Source: Candidatus Pseudoscillospira faecavium
Lineage (GTDB): Bacteria; Bacillota; Clostridia; Oscillospirales; Oscillospiraceae
Reading direction: 5' to 3'
Length of the DNA: 64,000 bases
Assembly: GCA_904420565.1 (NCBI GenBank)
Contig: CAJFVV010000018.1
Coordinates: 1 to 64,000, forward strand
A program made the translations under genes and the position numbers. Numbering within the stretch: position 1 is the stretch's first letter; each line of letters begins with the position of its first letter. Positions 37,976-48,146 of this stretch are shown in pieces. The notes beneath the pieces were generated by a model. It was not told the origin of the DNA and searched no databases. It saw only the letters and a list, made by a program, of their open reading frames with translations.

Positions 37976-38752
37976 ATGGCAGTTGATTTGGAAAAAAAGG
38001 GTCACATTGGCGTGATCACCATGAATCGTCCGGAAGCTCTGAATGCGCTGAACACTCCCATGCTTCAGGAACTTGAGAAGGTCATCGACCAGGTCGAAGC
38101 AGACGATGATATTTATGTCTGCGTTTTGACGGGCGCTGGCCGCTCTTTTGTTGCTGGGGCAGATATCGGCGAAATGAGCGAATATGGTTCCGTAGAAGGC
38201 AAGAAATTCAGTGACTACGGAAACAGCGTGTTCCTGAAGATTGAGAATATGACCAAGCCGGTCATTGCAGCAATCAATGGTTTTGCGCTGGGCGGCGGCT
38301 GCGAGTTGTCAATGTCCTGCGACATTCGCCTGGCCAGCGAAAAGGCAAAGTTCGGCCAGCCTGAAGTGGGCCTGGGCATCACCCCCGGCTTTGGCGGAAC
38401 GCAGAGAATGGCCCGCATTTGCGGCGTTTCCAATGCCATGACCATGATTCTGACGGCAAAAACCATCAAGGCAGAAGAAGCTAAGGCAATGGGTTTGGTT
38501 TCCGAGGTTTATCCGGCTGAGGAATTGATGGACAAGGCCATGGAGCTGGCAGAAACCATTGCTTCCAAGGCACAGATTGCGATTCGCCAGAGCAAGCGCT
38601 GCATCCGTCAGGGCATGCAGACGGATATTCATACAGCCACTGCTTATGAAGCGGAAGCTTTCGGTGTTTGCTGTGCTACTGAGGATCAGAAGGGCGCGAT
38701 GAAAGCGTTTATGGAAAAAACACTGGACAGCTATACTTATCTTAATAAGTAA
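37976..38752 (+). CDS. crt: Enoyl-CoA hydratase / crotonase
   Basis: MNRPEALNALN, GAGRSFVAGADIGEM, INGFALGGGCELSMSCDIR. Confidence 0.95.
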   Translation: MAVDLEKKGHIGVITMNRPEALNALNTPMLQELEKVIDQVEADDDIYVCVLTGAGRSFVAGADIGEMSEYGSVEGKKFSDYGNSVFLKIENMTKPVIAAINGFALGGGCELSMSCDIRLASEKAKFGQPEVGLGITPGFGGTQRMARICGVSNAMTMILTAKTIKAEEAKAMGLVSEVYPAEELMDKAMELAETIASKAQIAIRQSKRCIRQGMQTDIHTATAYEAEAFGVCCATEDQKGAMKAFMEKTLDSYTYLNK

Positions 38753-38800
38753 CAGAACCAGTATTTTTTAATAGAAAATTATTTAAGGAGGCTACATATT

Positions 38801-39649
38801 ATGAAAAAAGTATGCGTTATGGGTGCTGGCACCATGGGTTTGGATGTGGCGCAGGTCTTTGCCACCAAGGGCTTTGAAGTAACTGTCCGTGATATCAGCG
38901 ACGAAATCCTGGACGCTGCTAAGGCAAAGCTGGTCAAGGGCCTGGACAAGAAGGTCGCCAAGGGCAAGATGACTGAGGAAGCCAAAGAGGCAATCCTGGG
39001 CAATATGTCCTTTACCACCGAGCTGAAGGATCTGGCTGACATGGATCTGGTCGTGGAAGCGATTCTGGAGAACATGCAGATCAAGAAGAGCGTTTTCGGC
39101 GAGCTGGACGCTATCTGCAAGCCCGAGACGATTTTCGCATCCAACACTTCTTCTCTGTCCATCACCGAGATCGCTACGGCGACCAAGCGTCAGGACAAGT
39201 TCATCGGTATGCACTTCTTCAATCCCGCTACGGCTATGAAGCTGATCGAGGTTATTCGCGGTGCACATACCTCCGATGAAACCTTTGAAGTTATTAAGAA
39301 TCTGTCTGTCGAAATTGGCAAGACCCCTGTTGAAGTGGCTGAGGCTCCCGGTTTTGTTGTCAACAAGATCCTGGTTCCTCTGTGCAACGAGGGCGTTTGT
39401 GTCTATGCTGAAGGCATTGCTTCCGCTGAAGGCATCGACACCGCTATGAAGCTGGGTGCCAACCATCCCATGGGTCCCCTGGAGTTGGGCGATCTGATTG
39501 GCTGGGATATCGTTCTGAATGTTATGGACGTTCTGTTCAACGAGACCCACGACTCCAAGTATAGAGCTCATCCTCTCATGAGAAAGATGGTCCGCGGCGG
39601 TCTGCTCGGCAGAAAGAGCGGCAAGGGCTTCTATGATTACACCAAGTAA
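38801..39649 (+). CDS. hbd: 3-hydroxybutyryl-CoA dehydrogenase
   Basis: [46 protein letters not shown]. Confidence 0.95.
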   Translation: MKKVCVMGAGTMGLDVAQVFATKGFEVTVRDISDEILDAAKAKLVKGLDKKVAKGKMTEEAKEAILGNMSFTTELKDLADMDLVVEAILENMQIKKSVFGELDAICKPETIFASNTSSLSITEIATATKRQDKFIGMHFFNPATAMKLIEVIRGAHTSDETFEVIKNLSVEIGKTPVEVAEAPGFVVNKILVPLCNEGVCVYAEGIASAEGIDTAMKLGANHPMGPLELGDLIGWDIVLNVMDVLFNETHDSKYRAHPLMRKMVRGGLLGRKSGKGFYDYTK

Positions 39650-39672
39650 TTAATTCAGGAGGAGTTTAAATT

Positions 39673-40836
39673 ATGGATTTTGTCATGGATAGAGAACATC
39701 AGCTGCTCCGCAAAATGTATCGTGAGTTTGCTGAAAACGAGGTCAAGCCCATTGCGGCAGAGATTGATGAAGAAGAGCGCTTCCCCGAAGAAACGATTAA
39801 GAAGATGGCAAAGCTGGGCATGATGGGCCTGTATTTCCCCAAGGAATACGGTGGCGCCGGCGCAGATATTCTGGCATATGCCATGGCTGTTGAAGAAATG
39901 GCCAAGGTTTGCACTACCACTTCCGTTGCGCTTTCTGCACATGTTTCTCTGTGCACGGCTCCCATTTTCGAAAACGGCACTGAGGAGCAGAAGAAAAAGT
40001 ATCTGCCCAAGCTGTGCTCCGGCGAGTGGCTGGGTGCTTTCGGCCTGACCGAGCCCGGTGCTGGTACGGATGCTCAGGGCCAGCAGACAATTGCTGTGCT
40101 GGATGAGTCCGGTGAGAACTACATCCTGAACGGCTCCAAGATCTTCATCACCAATGCTGGTTATGCTGATGTTTTCATCGTGATTGCTGTGACCGGCACC
40201 ATTATCAATAAGCGCGGCCGCAAGGAAAAGGAAATTTCCGCTTTCATTGTGGAGCGCACCGATCCCGGCTTCTCCGTTGGTAAGCATGAGAAGAAGATGG
40301 GTATCCGCGGTTCTTCTACCTGCGAGCTGATCTTCGAGGACTGCATTATCCCCAAGGATCGTATGCTGGGCAAGAAGGGCAAGGGCTTCCAGCTGGCTAT
40401 GAAGACCCTGGACGGCGGCCGTATTGGTATCGCTGCACAGGCTGTCGGTATTGCCGAGGGTGCCATTGATGAAACCGTAAAGTACACCAAGGAGCGTATG
40501 CAGTTCGGTAAGCGTATCTCCCAGTTCCAGAACACCCAGTTCCAGCTGGCCGACATGCAGGCCAGAACGCAGGCTGCCCAGTATCTGGTTTATGCTGCTG
40601 CCTGCAAGAAGCAGAACCATGAGCCCTATTCCATGGATGCTGCTATGGCAAAGCTGTTTGCGGCTGAAACTGCCAGCGATGTGACCCGCCGCTGCCTGCA
40701 GCTGTTTGGCGGCTATGGCTACACGCGTGAGTATCCCATTGAGCGCATGATGCGTGATGCTAAGATCACTGAGATCTATGAGGGTACTTCCGAAGTCCAG
40801 CGCATGGTCATTTCTTCGCACATGGGCGTTAAGTAA
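39673..40836 (+). CDS. bcd: Short-chain (butyryl-CoA) acyl-CoA dehydrogenase
   Basis: FGLTEPGAGTDAQGQQT; QLFGGYGYTREYPIERMMRDAKITEIYEGTSEVQRMVI; operon context. Confidence 0.94.
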   Translation: MDFVMDREHQLLRKMYREFAENEVKPIAAEIDEEERFPEETIKKMAKLGMMGLYFPKEYGGAGADILAYAMAVEEMAKVCTTTSVALSAHVSLCTAPIFENGTEEQKKKYLPKLCSGEWLGAFGLTEPGAGTDAQGQQTIAVLDESGENYILNGSKIFITNAGYADVFIVIAVTGTIINKRGRKEKEISAFIVERTDPGFSVGKHEKKMGIRGSSTCELIFEDCIIPKDRMLGKKGKGFQLAMKTLDGGRIGIAAQAVGIAEGAIDETVKYTKERMQFGKRISQFQNTQFQLADMQARTQAAQYLVYAAACKKQNHEPYSMDAAMAKLFAAETASDVTRRCLQLFGGYGYTREYPIERMMRDAKITEIYEGTSEVQRMVISSHMGVK

Positions 40837-40856
40837 TTGAGGAGGTAAAGGTTAAA

Positions 40857-41657
40857 ATGAAAATTTTTGTTTGTGTCAAGCAGGTTCCGGATACCTCCGG
40901 CAAGGTTGCCGTGGATGAGAATGGTATCCTGATCCGTTCTTCCATGCCCACCATCATCAACCCCGATGATATGAACGCCATGGAGGCTGCTCTGCAGCTG
41001 AAGGATGAAACCGGCTGCAAGGTTATTGCCGTGACCATGGGCCCCGCGCCCGCTGAAGGCATGCTGCGTGAGCTGATCGCTATGGGCGCCGATGAGGGTA
41101 TTCTGATTTCCGCCCGTGAATTCGGCGGCAGTGATACTTTCGCTACTTCTCAGATCATTGCTGCAGCAATTAACCATATCGGCCTGGAAAAGGATGACAT
41201 GATTTTCTGCGGCCGTCAGGCAATCGATGGCGATACCGCTCAGGTTGGCCCCCAGATTGCTGAAAAGCTGAACCTGCCTCAGGTTACTTATGCAGCAGAA
41301 ATCAAGAAGGAAGGCAATGAAGTCACTGTCAAGCGTATGCTGGAAGATGGTTATATGACCATCAAGATGCAGACGCCCTGCCTGGTGACCTGCATCAAGG
41401 AGTTGAATGCTCCCCGTTATATGTCCGTGCCCGGCATTTTTGAGTGCTACAGCAAGCCCTTGACCATTCTGGACTTTGATGCACTGAAGGACGAGCCCCT
41501 GATTGAGCTGGATACCATCGGCCTGAAGGGATCTCCCACGAATATCTTCAAGTCCTTTACTCCTCCCCAGAAGGGTGTCGGTGTCATGCTGGAGGGTGCC
41601 GACAAGGCAACCGCAGCAGATCTTGCTGACAGACTGCTGAAGAAGCATGTCATCTGA
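40857..41657 (+). CDS. etfB: Electron transfer flavoprotein beta subunit
   Basis: MKIFVCVKQVPDTSGKVAVDENG; GRQAIDGDTAQVGPQIAE. Confidence 0.95.
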   Translation: MKIFVCVKQVPDTSGKVAVDENGILIRSSMPTIINPDDMNAMEAALQLKDETGCKVIAVTMGPAPAEGMLRELIAMGADEGILISAREFGGSDTFATSQIIAAAINHIGLEKDDMIFCGRQAIDGDTAQVGPQIAEKLNLPQVTYAAEIKKEGNEVTVKRMLEDGYMTIKMQTPCLVTCIKELNAPRYMSVPGIFECYSKPLTILDFDALKDEPLIELDTIGLKGSPTNIFKSFTPPQKGVGVMLEGADKATAADLADRLLKKHVI

Positions 41658-41676
41658 TTGAAAGGAGAAATAAATT

Positions 41677-42783
41677 ATGGCTTTTAATAGTGCAGCTATC
41701 GAAGAATTCAAGGATATCTGGGTATTCTGCGAGCAGCGTGATGGTAAACTGATGAACACCGACTTTGAACTGATCTCCGAAGGCCGCAAGCTGGCCGATG
41801 AGCGCGGTTCCAAGCTGGTTGGCATTCTGCTGGGCGACAATGTTCAGGGAATTGCCAAGGAGCTGGGCGGTTACGGCGCAGATAAGGTCATTGTCTGCGA
41901 GGATCCCCTGCTGAAGGTCTATACGACTGATGCTTACACCAAGGTTATCTGCGATGTGGCTATGGAGAAGAAGCCCGAAGTCATTCTGATCGGCGCTTCC
42001 AACATCGGCCGTGACCTGGGTCCCCGTTGTGCAGCCCGCATGCATACCGGTCTGACTGCAGACTGCACCCACTTGGATATTGATATGGATGGTTACCTGA
42101 AATATCTGAAGGAAGGCTCCACCATTGATGTTGACAGCGTGAAGTGGAACATGGAAGATATCAACCTGAAGATGACCCGTCCTGCATTTGGCGGCCATCT
42201 GATGGCAACCATTATCTGCCCCCGTTTCCGTCCCTGCATGTCCACGGTGCGTCCCGGCGTTATGAAGAAGGCTCCCTTTGATCAGGCTAAGGCAGATGCC
42301 TGCGAGATTGAAGTGATTAAGCCTGTTGTGTCCGAGTCCGACATCCAGGCCAAGGTTGTGGAAGTGGTTAAGGAAGCGAAGGAACTGGTCGATCTGATCG
42401 GTGCTGACGTGATCGTTTCCGTTGGCCGTGGTATCAACAAGGATGTTGAGAAGGGCATTGAGCTGGCTAAGCAGCTGGCTGATGCACTGGGCGGCGGCGT
42501 TGTCGGTTCCTCCCGTGCATTGGTTGATGCTGGCCTGATCAGCGCTGACCATCAGGTTGGTCAGACTGGTAAGACCGTTCATCCCAAGGTGTATGTGGCT
42601 CTGGGTATTTCCGGTGCAATTCAGCATAAGGCTGGTATGCAGGATTCCGAGTTGATTATTGCGGTGAATAAGAATGAGACTGCGCCCATCTTTGATGTGG
42701 CCGACTACGGTATCTGCGGCGACCTGTTCAAGGTTGTTCCCATGATGATCGAAGCAATCAACGCAGCTAAGGCTTCCAAGTAA
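41677..42783 (+). CDS. etfA: Electron transfer flavoprotein alpha subunit
   Basis: C-terminal FAD motif VGSSRALVDAGLI...QVGQTGKTVHPKVYVALGISGAIQHKAGM. Confidence 0.95.
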   Translation: MAFNSAAIEEFKDIWVFCEQRDGKLMNTDFELISEGRKLADERGSKLVGILLGDNVQGIAKELGGYGADKVIVCEDPLLKVYTTDAYTKVICDVAMEKKPEVILIGASNIGRDLGPRCAARMHTGLTADCTHLDIDMDGYLKYLKEGSTIDVDSVKWNMEDINLKMTRPAFGGHLMATIICPRFRPCMSTVRPGVMKKAPFDQAKADACEIEVIKPVVSESDIQAKVVEVVKEAKELVDLIGADVIVSVGRGINKDVEKGIELAKQLADALGGGVVGSSRALVDAGLISADHQVGQTGKTVHPKVYVALGISGAIQHKAGMQDSELIIAVNKNETAPIFDVADYGICGDLFKVVPMMIEAINAAKASK

Positions 42784-42811
42784 GCAATCACATAAAATCT
42801 GTGTGGATTTT

Positions 42812-42847
42812 TATCAGCCCTCTGCATCTGCAGAGGGCTGATTTTTA
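42812..42847 (+). terminator. Intrinsic terminator of butyrate operon
   Basis: TATCAGCCCTCTGCA tc TGCAGAGGGCTGATTTTT. Confidence 0.88.
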
Positions 42848-43036
42848 TCGGCTTAAAGAATGGCAGCACTTGTATGAGAGTGCGCCTGTGATACGTCATT
42901 CTATATAGAGAATTCCCATCGGAAAATGAATACAATTGTGTATAATCGAGGTTTTTTTGAAAGAAGTTGCATTTTTTATACGCTGGCATTATAATAAATC
43001 CACTATCATTTTGTTGAAAAAGACAGGGGTGTTGGT

Positions 43037-44290
43037 GTGAAAAAAACATTTGTGACAAAGGCGCAGTTGGAAAAAATTGTAAAGAAATATCCGACGCCGT
43101 TTCATTTGTATGATGAGAAAGGAATTCGGGAAAACTGCCGGCGGCTTTACAAAGCATTTTCTTGGAATAAAGGGTTTCGGGAGTACTTTGCAGTGAAAGC
43201 AACACCCACGCCTAAAATTTTGCAGATATTGAAAGAAGAAGGCTGCGGCGTGGACTGTGCCAGCGAAGTGGAGCTGATGCTGGCACATAAATGTGGTTTT
43301 CAGGGAGAGGAAATCATGTTTTCCTCAAATGAAACAACCGCCTCGGAATATACCTTGGCCCGTAAACTGGGCGCAATCATCAATTTGGATGATATTACAC
43401 ACATCAACTTTTTAGATCGCCTGGTCGGCATCCCGCCGATGATTTGTTGCCGGTATAATCCGGGCGGCCATTTTGCCTTGGGCAACACCATCATGGATCA
43501 TCCCTGCGATGCTAAATATGGGATGACACCGGAGCAGATCAAGGAAAGCTATATCCGTCTGCAAAAGCTTGGCGCTAAAGAATTTGGCATGCATGCTTTT
43601 TTGGTCAGCGGCGCTATGACCAATAAATATTATCCTGCTTTGGCAGAAATTATGTTTAAAAAAGCAGTTCAGCTTCACAAGGAAACAGGTGTTCATTTTA
43701 AATTTATCAATCTGTCCGGCGGCATTGGTATTCCCTATGAGCCAGAGCAGAAGGCGAATAATATTGCGGTGATTGGCGAAGGCGTGCGCAGGGCTTTCGA
43801 AAAGATCCTGGTACCCGCCGGGATGGGCGATGTGGCCATTTATACAGAGCTTGGCCGCTTTATGCTGGGACCCTACGGCTGCCTTGTCACAACGGCTATT
43901 CATGAAAAGCACACTTATAAGGAATATATCGGGGTGGATGCCTGTGCGGCGAACTTGATGCGCCCGGCCATGTATGGTGCCTATCACCACATTACTGTGA
44001 TGGGCAAGGAGCGCCGCCCACAAGATCATATGTATGATATTGTGGGTTCCCTGTGCGAAAATAATGACAAATTTGCCATTGACCGCATGATGCCGCGCAT
44101 TGATATTGGGGATCTGTTGGTTATCCACGACACCGGCGCCCATGGTTTTTCCATGGGGTACAACTATAATGGTAAACTGCGCAGTGCGGAGGTGCTGCTC
44201 CGGGAGGACGGGAGCACGGAACTGATCCGCCGGGCGGAAACACCGGAGGATTATTTCGCTACCATGATTTTTGAAGGAGATAAAAAGTAA
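43037..44290 (+). CDS. lysA: Diaminopimelate decarboxylase family PLP enzyme (GTG start)
   Basis: [63 protein letters not shown]. Confidence 0.82.
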   Translation: MKKTFVTKAQLEKIVKKYPTPFHLYDEKGIRENCRRLYKAFSWNKGFREYFAVKATPTPKILQILKEEGCGVDCASEVELMLAHKCGFQGEEIMFSSNETTASEYTLARKLGAIINLDDITHINFLDRLVGIPPMICCRYNPGGHFALGNTIMDHPCDAKYGMTPEQIKESYIRLQKLGAKEFGMHAFLVSGAMTNKYYPALAEIMFKKAVQLHKETGVHFKFINLSGGIGIPYEPEQKANNIAVIGEGVRRAFEKILVPAGMGDVAIYTELGRFMLGPYGCLVTTAIHEKHTYKEYIGVDACAANLMRPAMYGAYHHITVMGKERRPQDHMYDIVGSLCENNDKFAIDRMMPRIDIGDLLVIHDTGAHGFSMGYNYNGKLRSAEVLLREDGSTELIRRAETPEDYFATMIFEGDKK

Positions 44291-45507
44291 TGGCCAAAAT
44301 TCAAATGAAAACGCCGCTGGTGGAGCTGGACGGCGACGAGATGACGCGGATTCTGTGGAAAGAGATCAAGGAAAAGCTCCTGGAACCTTATATAGATTTG
44401 AAAACGGAATATTATGATTTGGGATTGGAAGCCCGGGAGAAAACAAAAGATCAGGTTACGGTGGATGCGGCCAACGCCATTGCAAAATACGGCGTTGGTG
44501 TCAAATGTGCAACCATCACGCCGAATGCGCAGCGGGTGGAGGAATACCATCTGAGCCAGATGTGGAAAAGTCCGAATGGCACGCTGCGGGCTATTTTGGA
44601 CGGCACTGTGTTTCGTACACCGATTGTGGTGAATAACATCCATCCGCTGGTGCGCAGCTGGCAGCAGCCGATCACCATTGCGCGCCATGCATATGGGGAT
44701 ATTTACAAAGCGACGGAATACCGGGTGCCGGAAGAGGGGAAGGCGGAACTGGTGTTCACAAACGCTCAGGGCCGGGAAACGTTCCGGGAAACGGTGTACG
44801 AGTTTGAATGCCCCGGTGTTCTGCAGGGAAGCTATAATAAGGATAGTTCGATTTTCTCCTTTGCCCATGCCTGTTTCCAATATGCGCTGAATTTGAAGCA
44901 GGATCTTTGGTTTTCTGCGAAGGATACCATTTCCAAGCAATATGACCATCGTTTTAAAGACATTTTTGAAGAATTGTATGAAACGGTTTATCGGGAACAG
45001 TTTGAGGCTGCTGGTATTCAGTATAAATATATGCTGATTGACAGCGCTGTTGCAGCTTTGATGAAATGCCCCGGCGGAATTTTGTGGGCCTGCAAAAACT
45101 ACGACGGCGATGTGATGAGCGATATGGTGTCTTCCGCTTTTGGAAGCCTTGCCATGATGACCAGCGTGCTGGTATCTCCGGATGGAAAATATGAGTATGA
45201 AGCAGCGCACGGCACAGTGCAGGATCAGTACTATATGCATTTGCGGGGGGAAAAGACCTCCACAAATCCCATTGCGACGATTTTTGCCTGGAGCGGCGCT
45301 CTGCGCCGGAGGGGAGAGCTGGACCAACTGCCGGAACTGTGTGCGTTTGCAGACAATCTGGAACGGGCTTGCCTGGATACGGTGGAATCCGGTATTATGA
45401 CCGGAGATCTGGCTCCGCTGTGCGATACGCCGGTGGAAGCGGTGGATACGGACACGTTTATGGAAGCTGTCCGTACGCAGCTGGATACAAAAATGCAATC
45501 CAAATAA
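44290..45507 (+). CDS. icd: NADP-dependent isocitrate dehydrogenase (eukaryotic-like type)
   Basis: [75 protein letters not shown]. Shares one base with the lysA stop (TAATG). Confidence 0.93.
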   Translation: MAKIQMKTPLVELDGDEMTRILWKEIKEKLLEPYIDLKTEYYDLGLEAREKTKDQVTVDAANAIAKYGVGVKCATITPNAQRVEEYHLSQMWKSPNGTLRAILDGTVFRTPIVVNNIHPLVRSWQQPITIARHAYGDIYKATEYRVPEEGKAELVFTNAQGRETFRETVYEFECPGVLQGSYNKDSSIFSFAHACFQYALNLKQDLWFSAKDTISKQYDHRFKDIFEELYETVYREQFEAAGIQYKYMLIDSAVAALMKCPGGILWACKNYDGDVMSDMVSSAFGSLAMMTSVLVSPDGKYEYEAAHGTVQDQYYMHLRGEKTSTNPIATIFAWSGALRRRGELDQLPELCAFADNLERACLDTVESGIMTGDLAPLCDTPVEAVDTDTFMEAVRTQLDTKMQSK

Positions 45508-45508
45508 A

Positions 45509-45551
45509 AAGAAGCACCGGGAACTTATCGTCCCCGGTGCTTCTCCTTTTT
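45509..45551. terminator. Bidirectional intrinsic terminator
   Basis: GAAGCACCGGGgacttatcgtCCCCGGTGCTTC between convergent icd and yjdF. Confidence 0.8.
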
Positions 45552-45941
45552 CTTTTGCTGCTTTTTCTGAAAGCGAAACACATCGTGCCGTTTTTGCCGG
45601 TCGTGCTGCTCTGCCTTGCGCAGGGTTTTCCTTTCCTGTTGCTGCAATTTCAGTGCCTGTTGGCTTTTGGTGGAGGCGCCGCTTTGCAGAAGCAGCCGCT
45701 GTGCGGCACGCTGGCGGCGCTTTGGATTTTTATGCAGTGGTTTTTCACTATCCGGTACTGCCGGGCCAAATGCCAGGGCTGCATACCGTGTTTGCAGAAA
45801 GCAATAAAGCTCCTGCTCCTTTGGTTCGGCACCAAAGGTCACTTTGCATACGCGCAGTTTGCCGGACTCCCAGCGCTGAAATAATCCCACCCAGAAAGGA
45901 TCCTCGAAATACACCTGCAGCATGGATCGTTGTTCGTTCAT
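45525..45941 (-). CDS. yjdF: YjdF family protein (DUF2992)
   Basis: LQVYFEDPFWVGLFQRWESGKLRVCKVTFGAEPKEQELYCFLQTRY...HKNPKRRQRAAQRLL...STKSQQALKLQQQERKTLRKAEQ...HRGR. Start at MNEQRS. Confidence 0.85.
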   Translation of the reverse strand: MNEQRSMLQVYFEDPFWVGLFQRWESGKLRVCKVTFGAEPKEQELYCFLQTRYAALAFGPAVPDSEKPLHKNPKRRQRAAQRLLLQSGASTKSQQALKLQQQERKTLRKAEQHDRQKRHDVFRFQKKQQKKKEKHRGR

Positions 45942-45944
45942 AAA

Positions 45945-46056
45945 AAGCCCTCCTGAAAGAAAAATGCCGCAAAGAACGGACGACCAAGGAGGAGGGTTAC
46001 TGACGGCGATCTGCCGCGGCCGGACTACCAACCGGCCGGTGTTTTTATCTTTGCCT
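45945..46056 (-). ncRNA. yjdF-type riboswitch leader (approximate bounds)
   Basis: Minus-strand leader of yjdF: ...CACCGGCCGGTTGGTAGTCCGGCCGCGGCAGATCGCCGTCAGTAACCCTCCTCCTTGGTCGTCCGTTCTTTGCGGCATTTTT... resembles the B. subtilis yjdF leader (recalled, not searched). Confidence 0.68.
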
Positions 46057-46061
46057 AAATA

Positions 46062-46090
46062 ATTATACCACGAGGGCTGACAGCTGTAAA
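46062..46090 (-). promoter_or_regulatory. SigA-type promoter for yjdF
   Basis: Minus strand TTTACA (46090-46085) N17 TATAAT (46067-46062). Confidence 0.75.
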
Positions 46091-46094
46091 GAAA

Positions 46095-46142
46095 GCAGGC
46101 ACCGCAGGAGCATACATAGTATATGCTCCCTGTAGTGCCTGC
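46095..46142 (-). terminator. Long hairpin terminator of the GNAT gene
   Basis: GCAGGCACcGCAGGAGCATA...TATGCTCCcTGtaGTGCCTGC; minus strand continues TTTCTTT. Confidence 0.75.
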
Positions 46143-46186
46143 CTTTTGTATCAGATGCCAAGGATGTTTCGGAAATACAGTATTGT

Positions 46187-46678
46187 TTATAATGTGTGAT
46201 AATACAAAAGAATATCCTCATATGTACCCTGCGCATTTAAAAAGCCGCCGGGGACGGTGCCCAGTTGAACAAATCCGAGCTTTTCATATAGATGCCGGGC
46301 AGCGGCATTGCTTTTCACTACAGCGTTGAATTGTAAAATGCGAAAGCCGTGCTCCTTAGCTTGGTAGAGACAGTCTCTGACAAGCGCTTCGCCAATACGG
46401 AGACCGCGCTTTGCCGGGCGTACCGCAAAGCTGGCATTTGCCAGATGACCACAGCGTCCGATATTGTTGGGGTGGAGGATATACAAACCGATGATTTCAT
46501 CTGTAGCATCGTCTTCTGCTACAGCGCAGTGGGTTTGTTCTGCATAAAATTCCGTTCCGGTTTGTGGATCCAGTAAATCGAGCTGCGGAAAAGCCATGCC
46601 CTGCGCGACTATTTCGTTCCATATGTCGTTCATAGCAGGGATATCCTCTGCAGTATAGGGGCGTATTTTGACAGCCAT
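46187..46678 (-). CDS. GNAT family N-acetyltransferase
   Basis: IRPYTAEDIPAMNDIWNEIV; FAVRPAKRGLRIGEALVRDCLYQAKEHGFRILQFNAVVKSNAAARHLYEKLGFVQLGTVPGGF. Confidence 0.9.
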   Translation of the reverse strand: MAVKIRPYTAEDIPAMNDIWNEIVAQGMAFPQLDLLDPQTGTEFYAEQTHCAVAEDDATDEIIGLYILHPNNIGRCGHLANASFAVRPAKRGLRIGEALVRDCLYQAKEHGFRILQFNAVVKSNAAARHLYEKLGFVQLGTVPGGFLNAQGTYEDILLYYHTL

Positions 46679-46801
46679 ACAGCATGCCTCCTTTATCAGC
46701 CTATACTATAGCAGCTTTTTAGGAGAAGTCAATGCGTCTGGATGCTTTGGGGACATGACAGACACTCTTATATCGCAATATATAAAGAAAAAAGAGACTG
46801 C

Positions 46802-47191
46802 TTATTCCTCAGTCTCTTTTTTCTCTCCTGCTGTTTTTTGCCTGAGTTTCATTTGATCTGTTTGACAGAGATTTTCGGTAAATGATGCCGCACGAACTTT
46901 ATTACAAAAAGCGTAAGCATCCACAATTTCCTGAATACTTTTCCGTTGCTCATTCGTAAGATTGGTAACATCGATCATAACTTGTTTATCATTCTTTCTT
47001 CCCAAAAGAACGTCTGTACTCACGCCCAAAATATCTGCAATTTTAATAAGAACGTCATAGGAAGGAAGCCGGGAACCGTTTTCGTAAGCAGAGATAGATG
47101 CCCCGGTTATGCCAAGTCTGTATGCGAAATCTGTTTGAGACATTTTTAAGGATGTACGATATTCTTTGATTGTATTCCCTAAATTTTTCAT
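46802..47191 (-). CDS. XRE-family HTH transcriptional regulator
   Basis: MKNLGNTIKEYRTSLKMSQTDFAYRLGITGASISAYENGSRLPSYDVLIKIADILGVSTDVLLG. Confidence 0.92.
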   Translation of the reverse strand: MKNLGNTIKEYRTSLKMSQTDFAYRLGITGASISAYENGSRLPSYDVLIKIADILGVSTDVLLGRKNDKQVMIDVTNLTNEQRKSIQEIVDAYAFCNKVRAASFTENLCQTDQMKLRQKTAGEKKETEE

Positions 47192-47416
47192 TTCAACACA
47201 CCTTACTCATGGATCCTCACAAGTATTGTACTGAATAGGTAAAAACTTGTGGTTGATAAAAACAAAACTTATAGTTAAATTTTGCGATAAAATGTGTTAT
47301 ATTATTCAAAGGGAATCTAAACAAAATGGGGCTCAAGCAGCGGAAAAGAATGCTTTAGCAATTTTGATGACTTGGACAGAGGCTAAAATATCAAAACAAA
47401 TTGGGAGAGATGTAAT

Positions 47417-47866
47417 ATGAAAAGAAGAATTGTGTTCTTTATGACGTTTCTGATGGCGTTTTCCCTATGTGCCTGCGAAACCGGCGCAAAAAAAGAAGCC
47501 GCAGAAGCCTCAGTGCTTTTGTCGAACACAGCGTGGGCAGGCATCGCAGGTGAGGTTCTTGGTGACAATATATACCATGTTCTGGTGTTTACAAATGGTG
47601 GGAATAGTTCTGGAGAGGTTGAATATGCAATCCAAATAGGGGATACCACGACTTTTGATGTAAGAGGGAAATATACCATATCTGCAGATGGTATCATAAA
47701 GACAAGTTATGAAGAACAAATCAAAGATGGCACATGGGGTGCCATTGATGAGGGAAGAGTAGATCAGGACCAATTTCAATATGTGATGAGTGACGGGAAA
47801 ATTACGGAATTGTACCGTGTGAATGATGATGGGGAGCTGACGGACAGATTTTATCAATTAGAGTGA
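47417..47866 (+). CDS. Hypothetical lipoprotein
   Basis: Signal peptide/lipobox MKRRIVFFMTFLMAFSLCAC; RBS-like GGGAGAG upstream. Confidence 0.75.
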   Translation: MKRRIVFFMTFLMAFSLCACETGAKKEAAEASVLLSNTAWAGIAGEVLGDNIYHVLVFTNGGNSSGEVEYAIQIGDTTTFDVRGKYTISADGIIKTSYEEQIKDGTWGAIDEGRVDQDQFQYVMSDGKITELYRVNDDGELTDRFYQLE

Positions 47867-47907
47867 AAAATGCCGGATAACAGGGAAACCATATTGGTTA
47901 AGAAAAG

Positions 47908-47942
47908 AAAAACCGTCAAAGTCATAAGACTTTGACGGTTTT
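47908..47942. terminator. Bidirectional intrinsic terminator
   Basis: AAAAACCGTCAAAGTC ataa GACTTTGACGGTTTTT, abutting tRNA CCA end. Confidence 0.88.
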
Positions 47943-48019
47943 TGGTCGGAGTGTCGGGATTCGAACCCGAGGCCTCTTGGACCCGAACCAAGCGCGATAC
48001 CAAACTTCGCCACACCCCG
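47943..48019 (-). tRNA. tRNA-Pro (anticodon CGG), CCA encoded
   Basis: Minus: CGGGGTGTGGCGAAGTTTGGTATCGCGCTTGGTTCGGGTCCAAGAGGCCTCGGGTTCGAATCCCGACACTCCGACCA; acceptor (one G-U), D, anticodon and T stems all pair; loop TTCGGGT. Confidence 0.95.
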
Positions 48020-48146
48020 GCGCGCTTTTCTTATTATAAAGAGCCTGGGGAATTCTGTCAAGCATTTCTTTGGCAGCAGGGAAACTTTTTCTGTTGGCAT
48101 ATTTGTCCATTGAACTGCATAAACTGCAGCAAACCTTATAGAAGGA

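Noticed and set aside
39655-42627. Large minus-strand ORFs (388, 354 and 325 aa) opposite bcd, etfB and etfA
   Set aside because: Mirror the strong codon bias of the highly expressed butyrate operon; no RBS or domains.
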